Shown: one piece after another, positions 1-5,690 of the stretch
Layout: the number at the start of each line of letters is the position of its first letter
Numbering within the stretch: the stretch's first letter is position 1
Origin: Candidatus Saccharimonadia bacterium
GTDB lineage: Bacteria > Patescibacteriota > Saccharimonadia > Saccharimonadales > Saccharimonadaceae
Length of the DNA: 5,690 nucleotides
Assembly: GCA_023257755.1 (NCBI GenBank)
Contig: JALRBM010000021.1
Coordinates: 1-5,690, forward strand
Direction of reading: 5' to 3'
Translations under genes and position numbers: made by a program
Notes under the pieces: generated by a model
Databases searched by the model: none
Told to the model about the DNA's origin: nothing
What the model saw: the letters and a program-made list of their open reading frames with translations, nothing else

Positions 1-292
<292 letters not shown>

Positions 293-296
293 AGAT

Positions 297-316
297 GCAT
301 TAACCTCAGTTAATGC
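297..316 (-). other. Perfect 8-bp hairpin directly upstream of mature 16S
   Basis: On the minus strand the arms GCATTAAC and GTTAATGC are exact reverse complements around a TGAG loop. The hairpin ends about 4 bases before the predicted mature 5' end of 16S rRNA. It is followed by ATCTTTTATGG rather than a clean run of T, and its stem is AT-rich, so a terminator is unlikely this close to the rRNA. A role as a precursor fold or as a recognition element for a processing nuclease is an inference. Confidence 0.6.
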
Positions 317-331
317 GTCTATAAAATAGAC
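317..331 (-). other. Second perfect hairpin in the 16S leader
   Basis: The minus strand holds GTCTAT, a three-base TTT centre and ATAGAC, giving a 6-bp perfect inverted repeat. It abuts the 297-316 hairpin with no base between them, so the precursor RNA could form two stacked stems just upstream of 16S. Its AT content makes it weak on its own. The function is unknown; it is reported because two adjacent perfect stems in an otherwise short leader are unlikely to be accidental. Confidence 0.45.
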
Positions 332-353
332 TGACGATGATATATTGCACAAC

Positions 354-370
354 TAAATTGTTAAAGATCA
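354..370 (-). promoter_or_regulatory. rRNA antitermination boxA
   Basis: The minus strand reads TGATCTTTAACAATTTA. The E. coli rrn leader boxA, as I remember it, is GCTCTTTAACAATTTA, so all but one or two bases agree, including the whole CTTTAACAATTTA part. In E. coli, nascent boxA RNA is bound by NusB and NusE (ribosomal protein S10), which makes the elongation complex resistant to Rho during rRNA synthesis. The element sits between the proposed promoter and 16S rRNA, about 65 bases before the mature 5' end, which is the expected place. Conserved use of NusB/S10 in this organism is inferred, since those genes are not in the window. Confidence 0.8.
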
Positions 371-409
371 GTGATCTGTTCAACTCCACGTTGTTTATCG
401 CATCACTAA
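368..409 (-). promoter_or_regulatory. boxB-like stem-loop abutting boxA
   Basis: In the transcript, TTAGTGAT (409 to 402) can pair with ATCACTGA (375 to 368) as an 8-bp stem with one G-U pair. The large loop contains a smaller stem, CAAC (393-390) with GTTG (384-381), around a five-base GTGGA loop. The outer stem's 3' arm overlaps the first two bases of the boxA core. In E. coli rrn leaders a boxB hairpin likewise precedes boxA, so position supports the reading; the primary sequence is not recognisably boxB. The upstream arm also overlaps an 8-base exact match to the first part of E. coli boxA, GCTCTTTA (414 to 407). No folding program was run. Confidence 0.5.
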
Positions 410-430
410 AGAGCGATCAGACTGATATTC

Positions 431-480
431 AGCATACTCCAATCGAAGGGGTAGCGTCAAGGGTTATTTTTGACTATTTT
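431..480 (-). promoter_or_regulatory. rRNA operon promoter with AT-rich UP-like flank
   Basis: On the minus strand the -35 box TTGACG (460-455) is followed after 18 bp by TATGCT (436-431) as -10. These match the sigma70/sigmaA consensus at 5/6 and 4/6. Transcription would begin around 423-425, giving a leader of roughly 130 bases that contains boxA. Immediately upstream, about 480 to 464, lies an A-rich flank, AAAATAGTCAAAAATAA, resembling the UP elements of strong rRNA promoters that bind the RNA polymerase alpha C-terminal domain. This flank overlaps the TAG stop of the DUF212 gene (476-474). The TATGCT box is imperfect, so the start site is approximate. Confidence 0.7.
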
Positions 481-905
481 GTAGCCAAAAACACAACCAG
501 CCCGATTACTGCACCCAAAAGCGCGCCGGCGAGCACTTCCAGCGGCGTATGCCCCTTGGCTGCGCGCGGCAAAGCAACCTTGCTTTTCTGCTCGCGGATA
601 AGCTGCTGGATTGCAACTCCCTGCTCTCCAGAGGACCGGCGCACCATCACCGCATCATACATGACAATCGCCGCAAATAGCAGAGCCAGAGCGAAGAGGC
701 CGCTCTGCATGCCATCTTTCAATGCGATAACTGCAAGAAGAGCGACGGCCGATGCACTGTGTGCACTCGGCATGCTCCCGGAGAGATAGAGCTGGCGAAT
801 ATGGTCAAAGCTGCGATTTTTAATGGCCACCAGGACATACTTTAGACCTTGGGCAATCAACCATGCAGCGATTACCGCGACAAGATATGGTGAAAGTATG
901 TCCAT
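474..905 (-). CDS. Divergent PAP2 family membrane protein (DUF212, YuiD-like)
   Basis: This 143-residue integral membrane protein belongs to the divergent PAP2 (acid phosphatase / haloperoxidase-related) family, which includes B. subtilis YuiD. Family signatures are visible in order: SGSMPSAHSA (42-51), resembling the PSGH phosphatase motif; YDAVMVRRSSGEQ (83-95); and KGHTPLEVLAGALLG (117-131), whose His resembles the second PAP2 histidine. Hydrophobic segments lie at about 5-27, 50-62, 66-84 and 121-141. The length is close to the family norm. The substrate is not established for the family; a lipid-phosphate phosphatase role is only an inference from the fold. The ATG at 905 lies 5 bases after the gyrA stop, and a good AGGAG (920-916) sits in the last gyrA codons, so the gene is probably translated from the gyrBA transcript. 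It ends in TAG, 13 bases before the rRNA promoter -35 box, with no terminator seen. Confidence 0.88.
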   Translation of the reverse strand: MDILSPYLVAVIAAWLIAQGLKYVLVAIKNRSFDHIRQLYLSGSMPSAHSASAVALLAVIALKDGMQSGLFALALLFAAIVMYDAVMVRRSSGEQGVAIQQLIREQKSKVALPRAAKGHTPLEVLAGALLGAVIGLVVFLATK

Positions 906-910
906 GACCC

Positions 911-3436
911 CTATTCTCCTTCTTCTTCGTTATCCTTCGCCTGCTCGGCCATCAGCCCAACCGACGAAACAGCATCTTCATCTGCCAGTCTCATTATACG
1001 AACTCCCTGGGTGGTCCGTCCAAGCGCTGGAATATCTTTCAAACTCACCCTGATCGCTTGCCCCTTGCTAGAGATAAGCAATATTTCAGCGGTATCCTTC
1101 TCAAGGCTGCGGACAGATATAATCGGGCCCGTCTTTGCCGTTACGACCGCTGCTTTGATTCCCACACCTCCGCGCTTGTGACTTGGGAAGTTTGCGACCT
1201 TGGTGATCTTGCCGTAGCCCTTCTTGCTGATCACCAGAAGGTTTTGATCATCCTCGCAGACAATATCCATTCCGACAACCGTATCGTTCGGACGCAGGCG
1301 GACACCACGGACACCACGTGCTGACCTTCCCATTGGCCGTGCGTCAGATTCATTGAAGCGTACCGCCTGGCCAGCCGAGGTCGAAACGATCACATCATCC
1401 CCACCACTCGTCTTCTTGATCCAGCGCAGTTCATCACCGTCGTCTAGCTTGATTGCGATCAATCCATTCGTGCGGATATTGGCGTAATCCTTGAACGGCG
1501 TCTTCTTGACCGTCCCCTTCGTCGTCGCCATAAAGAGATACCCGTCATCTTTTGCGTCCTTTCCGTGGCGGATAATGGAAGTGATCTTTTCCTCGGGCTG
1601 GAGTTGCAGTAAGTTAACGGCCGCGACCCCCTTTGCCGCAAGGCTTGCCACTGGCACTTCATAAGCTTTCAGCCGGAAGATTCGCCCCTTGTTCGTAAAG
1701 AACAGAAGATAGTCATGCGTACTTGCCGGCACGAGCTGGTCAATGACGTCTTCTTCCTTGGTCGTCATGCCACGCTTGCCTTTACCACCCCTGTTTTGCC
1801 GGCGATATTCACTGAGAAGCGTGCGCTTAATATAGTTCTCTGTTGTAAGAAGTATGACGCTTTCCTCTTCGGGAATCAGTTCTTCATCACTAAATTTACC
1901 TAGCTCGTGATTGATAATCTTGCTTCGGCGCTCGTCGCCATATTTTTCTTTCATCTCGAGAAGTTCAGTCTTGATGATCTTCAGGATTTCCTTCTCGTCA
2001 GCCAGGATACCTTCGAGTTTGGCAATCAGAGCGAGTAGCTCCTTCAACTCATTCTCGATCGCTTCACGCTCCAGGCCCGTCAGACGGCGCAGTTGCATGG
2101 CCAGGATCGCCTTCGCCTGGATCTCGCTTAGTTTGAACTTGGCAATGAGGGCTTTTTCGGCTTCGTCCTGCGTCTTGCTGGCGCGGATTGTCTTGATTAC
2201 TTCGTCGATGTGATCAAGGGCGATCTTGTAGCCTTCCAAAATATGCGCACGTTCTTTTGCTTTTCGCAGTTCAAACTCGGTACGGCGGCGTACTACTTTC
2301 TGCCGGTGTTTCACGAACTCCTGAAGCATCTCCTGAAGGCCGAGGACGCGCGGCTGAATCCCGTCAACCAACGCAAGCATGTTGAAATTAAAGCTTGTCT
2401 GGAGCGCGGTCAGTTTATAGAGCTGGTTCAAAACCTTTTTTGGATAGCCATCTTTTTTGATATCAATGACGACTCGTACAACACCGCGGGCGCTCTCGTC
2501 GTTTAAGTCGCTAATTGCGGTGATTTTCTTATCCTTAACGAGCTCGGCAATCTTTTCGATAAGTGTCGCCTTATTTACACCATAAGGAATTTCGGATACG
2601 ACAATTCGATGACGGCCCTTCTTCGTTTCTTCGATATTAGCAATAGCGCGCACCGTCACGCTTCCACGTCCGGTTTGGTATGCCTGTTTCATAGGTGCGC
2701 CGCCATAAACGGTCGCCCCTGTCGGAAAGTCGGGCCCCTTAACGTGCTTCAAGAGATCGTCAAGTGTCGCATGCTCATTATCAATCAATTCAATCGAGGC
2801 ATCAACAAGCTCGCCAAGATTATGCGGCGGGATATTTGTCGCCATACCGACCGCAATACCAATCTGGCCGTTCAGCAGGAGATTCGGTAGCTTAGCGGGT
2901 AAAACGACAGGCTCTTGCAGACGGCCGTCATAGTTATCGCGAAAATCAATCGTATCTTTATCGATATCAGTAATCATTTCATCGGCCGCTCGGGTCATGC
3001 GGGCTTCTGTATACCGCATCGCCGCAGCTGGATCACCATCCATCGACCCAAAGTTACCCTGGCCATCAACCATCGGATAACGAAGCGACCATGGTTGCGC
3101 CAAACGCACCATCGAGTCATAGATCGCCGTGTCACCATGCGGGTGGAAGTCACCCATCACCGCACCAACGACCGTCGCACTCTTGCGGTGCTTGGCCCCT
3201 GCGCGCAACCCGTCACGGTTCATGGTGTAAAGAATACGACGATGTACCGGCTTCAAGCCGTCACGGACATCTGGCAGGGCACGCTCAACAATCACGCTCA
3301 TTGAATAGCGGAAGAAGTTATCTTCCATAACATTCTCGAGGGTCCGGTGCTCAAGGCCCGATGTTATTGTGACATCACCCTCAAGCGGAGCGTCGTCACT
3401 TACTGGTGCTGTGTTGTTTGTAGTATCTTCGTCCAT
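911..3436 (-). CDS. gyrA: DNA gyrase subunit A
   Basis: GyrA is the DNA breakage-reunion and wrapping subunit of the cytoplasmic A2B2 gyrase. It has 841 residues, within the usual range. An acidic N-terminal extension of about 20 residues precedes the winged-helix region, as Tyr142 in AAMRYTEARM corresponds to E. coli catalytic Tyr122. The quinolone-determining segment HPHGDTAIYD (98-107) has Thr103 where E. coli has Ser83, and keeps Asp107 (E. coli Asp87). The tower and C-gate coiled coil occupy roughly 365-505. The C-terminal wrapping domain shows about six blade-like repeats, starting near 528, 576, 632, 681, 732 and 784. The GyrA box QNRGGKG (547-553), a variant of QRRGGKG, supports gyrase over topoisomerase IV ParC. 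The tail is acidic (NEEEGE). The ATG follows the gyrB stop by 9 bases, and AGGA overlapping that stop provides a Shine-Dalgarno site 7 bases upstream. It ends in TAG. Confidence 0.98.
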   Translation of the reverse strand: MDEDTTNNTAPVSDDAPLEGDVTITSGLEHRTLENVMEDNFFRYSMSVIVERALPDVRDGLKPVHRRILYTMNRDGLRAGAKHRKSATVVGAVMGDFHPHGDTAIYDSMVRLAQPWSLRYPMVDGQGNFGSMDGDPAAAMRYTEARMTRAADEMITDIDKDTIDFRDNYDGRLQEPVVLPAKLPNLLLNGQIGIAVGMATNIPPHNLGELVDASIELIDNEHATLDDLLKHVKGPDFPTGATVYGGAPMKQAYQTGRGSVTVRAIANIEETKKGRHRIVVSEIPYGVNKATLIEKIAELVKDKKITAISDLNDESARGVVRVVIDIKKDGYPKKVLNQLYKLTALQTSFNFNMLALVDGIQPRVLGLQEMLQEFVKHRQKVVRRRTEFELRKAKERAHILEGYKIALDHIDEVIKTIRASKTQDEAEKALIAKFKLSEIQAKAILAMQLRRLTGLEREAIENELKELLALIAKLEGILADEKEILKIIKTELLEMKEKYGDERRSKIINHELGKFSDEELIPEEESVILLTTENYIKRTLLSEYRRQNRGGKGKRGMTTKEEDVIDQLVPASTHDYLLFFTNKGRIFRLKAYEVPVASLAAKGVAAVNLLQLQPEEKITSIIRHGKDAKDDGYLFMATTKGTVKKTPFKDYANIRTNGLIAIKLDDGDELRWIKKTSGGDDVIVSTSAGQAVRFNESDARPMGRSARGVRGVRLRPNDTVVGMDIVCEDDQNLLVISKKGYGKITKVANFPSHKRGGVGIKAAVVTAKTGPIISVRSLEKDTAEILLISSKGQAIRVSLKDIPALGRTTQGVRIMRLADEDAVSSVGLMAEQAKDNEEEGE

Positions 3437-3445
3437 AGTCCCGTC

Positions 3446-5422
3446 CTATACGTCCAATTCTTCCAGATCGGCGTCGCGCGCCCTTGTTTGAATAAAAGTC
3501 TTTCTTAATGAAACCTCGTCGCCCATTAGTTTAGTAAAGATAGCATCGGCACGTTCGGCGTCTTCAATCCTCACCTGAATAAGCACTCGGTTTTCCGGGT
3601 TCATCGTTGTTTCCCAGAGCTGGTCTGCATCCATCTCGCCCAGACCCTTAAATCGAGAAACGGTGACACCTGCTTGCTTCATCTTATCATCTGATTCGTT
3701 GACAGAAGTACCACGATCGACTTTGTCGGCAATCATTTCGTTCAGGATACGGTCGCGTTCGTTCTCATCATAGGCATAGATCTTTTTCTGACCTTTATTA
3801 ATGCTGTAGAGTGGCGGTTTCGCAAGATAAACATACCCGCCCTCAACCACTTCTTTCATATAGCGGAACATAAAGGTAAGAAGCAGCGTCGCGATATGGC
3901 TACCATCGACATCAGCGTCGGTCATAATCACGATCTTGTGGTAACGAAGTCCGTTGATATCGAACTGCTCGCCGACCCCCACGCCGAATGCCTGGATCAT
4001 GGCCACGATTTCTTTATTCGCAAACATTTTATCAAGTCGGGCCCGTTCGGTGTTGAGAACTTTACCACGAAGCGGCAAAATTGCTTGGGTACGGTTATCT
4101 CGCCCCTCTTTGGCAGAGCCAGCGGCCGAGTTACCCTCAACGATGTAAATTTCACTCTCGCTTGGACTTTTACTTGAGCAGTCCCATAGCTTGCCGGGTA
4201 GTCCCATACCATCAAGCGCGCCCTTACGGATAACGTTATCCCGGGCAGCGCGAGCCGCCTTCCTGGCGCGAGCCGCCAGAAGTGCCTTGCCGACGATTTT
4301 TTTGGCAATATCAGGGTTTTCTTCCAGATAGTAGCTGAAATATTCATTCATCACCTGTTCGACGTACCGACGAACCTCGGGGTTGCCAAGCTTATTCTTC
4401 GTCTGGCCTTCGAACTGGGGATCGGGCAGTTTCACCAAAATAATTGCCGTCAGTCCCTCCCGAATGTCATCCCCTGTCAGATTGTCTTCTTTTTCTTTGA
4501 GGAGGCTGTTCTTTCGGGCGTAATCGTTAATGACACGTGTCAGCGCCGAGCGGAATCCCACGAGATGCGTCCCGCCATCAGGCGTCAAAACGTTGTTTGC
4601 AAAGGGCTTTACCATCTCAACGAAGGTATTGTTATACTGGACGGCCACCTCCACCATCGAGTCCTCGACCTGTTTTTCAACATAAAAAACACTATCACTT
4701 AGAACATCTTTACCGATGTTTAGGTGTTTAACATAGCTTTGAATCCCACCCTCAAAGTAAAAGGCAGCCCGTTCCTTCGAGCGCTCATCCCGAACGGCAA
4801 CGTACACACCCTTGGTAAGGTATGCCTGGTGGCGAAGGTAGTCAACGACCCATTTATAATCAAAGGTGACAGTCTCCTTAAAGATAGTTGGATCAGGATA
4901 AAACGTAATGCTTGTCCCCGTCGGCCGGTCGGTCTTGCCTATTTTTTTAAGCGGCAGCGTCGTTGCACCCTGCTGAAATTCAATCCGATAGAGCTCGCTT
5001 TTATTCACTACCTCCGCGATCAACTTTGTAGACAGGGCATTGACCACGCTAGAGCCCACCCCATGAAGACCCGAGGAAACCTTGTAGCCTCCCCCACCGA
5101 ACTTACCACCGGCATGAAGGACGGTCAGTACCGTTTCTAGCGTACTAAGACCGGTTTTAGTATGCTTATCGACTGGAATACCACGCCCATCATCGGTAAT
5201 AGTAATACCGCCGTCCTCTAGGAGTGTCACGTCGACCCGCGAGGCATAGCCTGCAATTGCTTCGTCAATCGAGTTATCAGCGATTTCCTTAATAAGATGG
5301 TGGACCCCATCGTAACCAGTGCTACCAATATACATTCCCGGTCGCTTGCGTACCGGCTCTAGCCCCTCAAGAACCTGGATTTGTGACGCATCATAAGAAC
5401 CGTCATTTGTCTTTTTAGCCAT
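3446..5422 (-). CDS. gyrB: DNA gyrase subunit B
   Basis: GyrB is the ATPase and TOPRIM subunit of gyrase. It has 658 residues, the short form without the roughly 170-residue insertion of E. coli-type GyrB. The GHKL ATPase domain shows Glu46 (catalytic base, E. coli Glu42), Asn50, DDGRGIP (77-83), the lid HAGGKFGGGG with GLHGVG (103-123), and the QTK loop at 340-342. The TOPRIM domain shows EGNSAAGSAK (429-438) with metal-binding Glu429, PLRGK (450-454) and DADVDG (502-507). The late motif RFKGLGEM (590-597) is also present. Two drug-contact positions differ from E. coli: Asn140 in place of Arg136 and Asn431 in place of Asp426. ParE is the alternative, but the adjoining gyrA with a GyrA box argues for gyrase. 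It is the first gene of the operon. GAGGG (5430-5426) lies only 3 bases before the ATG, a short but plausible ribosome-binding spacing. It ends in TAG. Confidence 0.98.
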   Translation of the reverse strand: MAKKTNDGSYDASQIQVLEGLEPVRKRPGMYIGSTGYDGVHHLIKEIADNSIDEAIAGYASRVDVTLLEDGGITITDDGRGIPVDKHTKTGLSTLETVLTVLHAGGKFGGGGYKVSSGLHGVGSSVVNALSTKLIAEVVNKSELYRIEFQQGATTLPLKKIGKTDRPTGTSITFYPDPTIFKETVTFDYKWVVDYLRHQAYLTKGVYVAVRDERSKERAAFYFEGGIQSYVKHLNIGKDVLSDSVFYVEKQVEDSMVEVAVQYNNTFVEMVKPFANNVLTPDGGTHLVGFRSALTRVINDYARKNSLLKEKEDNLTGDDIREGLTAIILVKLPDPQFEGQTKNKLGNPEVRRYVEQVMNEYFSYYLEENPDIAKKIVGKALLAARARKAARAARDNVIRKGALDGMGLPGKLWDCSSKSPSESEIYIVEGNSAAGSAKEGRDNRTQAILPLRGKVLNTERARLDKMFANKEIVAMIQAFGVGVGEQFDINGLRYHKIVIMTDADVDGSHIATLLLTFMFRYMKEVVEGGYVYLAKPPLYSINKGQKKIYAYDENERDRILNEMIADKVDRGTSVNESDDKMKQAGVTVSRFKGLGEMDADQLWETTMNPENRVLIQVRIEDAERADAIFTKLMGDEVSLRKTFIQTRARDADLEELDV

Positions 5423-5465
5423 TTTCCCTCACTATTCAGACGTTTCAGCTATTTACACTGCCTCC

Positions 5466-5494
5466 ATTATAACGAATAATTTGTGTTCACTCAA
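5466..5494 (-). promoter_or_regulatory. gyrB operon promoter
   Basis: The minus strand carries TTGAGT (5494-5489), an ideal 17-bp spacer, and a perfect TATAAT (5471-5466). Transcription should start near 5459, giving a leader of about 37 bases before the gyrB ATG. Because the following genes are 5-9 bases apart, this promoter is expected to drive gyrB, gyrA and the DUF212 gene together. I see no clear operator or attenuator in the leader. Many gyrase promoters respond to supercoiling, but nothing in this sequence demonstrates it. Confidence 0.82.
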
Positions 5495-5498
5495 GCTA

Positions 5499-5526
5499 TT
5501 GCATTGAACATATTTCTTATGCTAAT
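5499..5526 (+). promoter_or_regulatory. Possible promoter of the divergent plus-strand gene
   Basis: TTGCAT (5499-5504) is separated by 16 bp from GCTAAT (5521-5526), matching consensus at 4/6 and 4/6. Transcription would begin near 5533, leaving about 48 bases before the ATG at 5581. An overlapping TATGCT (5518-5523) could act as -10 instead, but has no good -35 partner. Some promoter is expected here because the downstream gene diverges from gyrB and has no other visible source of transcription; this exact placement is tentative. Confidence 0.4.
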
Positions 5527-5580
5527 GTGGGTAGCAAGAGGTGTACCAACAAAAACAAAACATAAACACGGGAATATATA

Positions 5581-5690
5581 ATGTTCAGGAAGATAGTCTC
5601 GAATCTTGCTTTTAGCCCAGCACTCGTTGGGCAGCTTGCCTTTTACGCAAAAAGGTTAAAGAAAGAAGAGGCTACTCGTCGCATTGGACT
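5581..5690 (+). CDS. N-terminus of a probable membrane or exported protein (cut by the window edge)
   Basis: Thirty-six codons are open from the ATG to the right edge. The product begins MFRKIVSNLAFSPALV and continues GQLAFYAKRLKKEEATRRIG. An in-frame TAA at 5563-5565 and no other start codon between it and 5581 fix the start. The ribosome-binding site is weak (GGGA about 8 bases upstream). The visible part is short and ends in a basic stretch, KRLKKEEATRR, before the cut. From memory, a start of the form FSPALVGQLxFYAKRL followed by a basic run and then a hydrophobic segment occurs at the head of large Saccharibacteria proteins of unknown function. If so, a transmembrane segment should follow immediately beyond the window. 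This resemblance could not be checked, and no function is assigned. Confidence 0.72.
   Translation, partial: MFRKIVSNLAFSPALVGQLAFYAKRLKKEEATRRIG

Noticed and set aside
297..316. Rho-independent terminator before 16S rRNA
   Set aside because: The stem is perfect but AT-rich, it is followed by ATCTTTTATGG rather than a T-run, and termination 4 bases before the rRNA would be self-defeating.
323..352. Second rRNA promoter, TTGTGC - 18 bp - TATTTT on the minus strand
   Set aside because: Its -10 lies inside a hairpin stem and it is downstream of boxA, so its transcripts would lack the antiterminator; matches are also weak.
337..789. Plus-strand open frame of 150 codons
   Set aside because: It is antisense to the DUF212 gene and the rRNA leader, its translation has no recognisable motif, and the minus-strand frame carries clear family signatures.
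1911..2213. Plus-strand open frame with a Ser/Arg-rich product (and similar frames within gyrA and gyrB)
   Set aside because: It lies opposite the gyrA coiled-coil region, and its odd composition is what the complement of Glu/Lys/Leu-rich codons gives. No ribosome-binding site or domain was seen.
911..5422. Topoisomerase IV (parE-parC) instead of gyrase
   Set aside because: A GyrA box (QNRGGKG) and about six wrapping-domain repeats are present in the A subunit, which ParC usually lacks or has degraded.
474..5422. Alternative genetic code (TGA as glycine, as in Gracilibacteria/Absconditabacteria)
   Set aside because: The three genes have no in-frame TGA and conserved glycines use GGN codons, so the standard bacterial code suffices.
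5461..5465. Strong GGAGG on the minus strand upstream of gyrB
   Set aside because: It lies between the -10 box and the predicted transcription start and is followed by GTG TAA, so it cannot serve a real gene.

Overview
The window looks like a chromosomal core region of an ultra-small bacterium of the Candidate Phyla Radiation, most likely Candidatus Saccharibacteria (TM7). This is inferred from the 16S rRNA 5' end, whose variable-region wording matches TM7 16S genes as I remember them, and from the start of the rightmost gene, which resembles a protein N-terminus I associate with Saccharibacteria. No search was possible. The standard bacterial code fits: Trp is TGG, Gly is GGN, no in-frame TGA is read through, and all three complete genes end in TAG.

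Nearly everything lies on the minus strand and reads right to left. A strong sigma70-type promoter (5466-5494) drives gyrB (5422 to 3446). gyrA (3436 to 911) follows after 9 bases, and a small membrane protein of the divergent PAP2 / DUF212 (YuiD-like) family (905 to 474) after 5 bases. Thirteen bases past that stop codon begins the -35 box of an rRNA promoter (431-460). Its AT-rich upstream flank overlaps the end of the membrane-protein gene. It is followed by a leader of about 130 bases and the first 292 bases of 16S rRNA, which runs off the left edge. The leader carries an almost E. coli-like boxA antitermination site (about 354-370), a stem-loop directly upstream of it, and two abutting perfect hairpins just before the mature 16S end.

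On the right, a plus-strand gene cut by the window edge starts at 5581. It diverges from gyrB across a 158-base gap in which the two proposed -35 boxes lie 4 bases apart.

GyrB and GyrA together form DNA gyrase, the ATP-driven negative supercoiling enzyme. Placing gyrBA immediately upstream of, and co-directional with, an rRNA operon recalls Bacillus subtilis gyrBA-rrnO. With no visible terminator in between, gyr transcripts may run into the rRNA operon. I see no mobile element, CRISPR array, tRNA or new defence system. The points worth checking are the rRNA leader architecture, natural substitutions at gyrase drug-contact positions, and the divergent partial gene.
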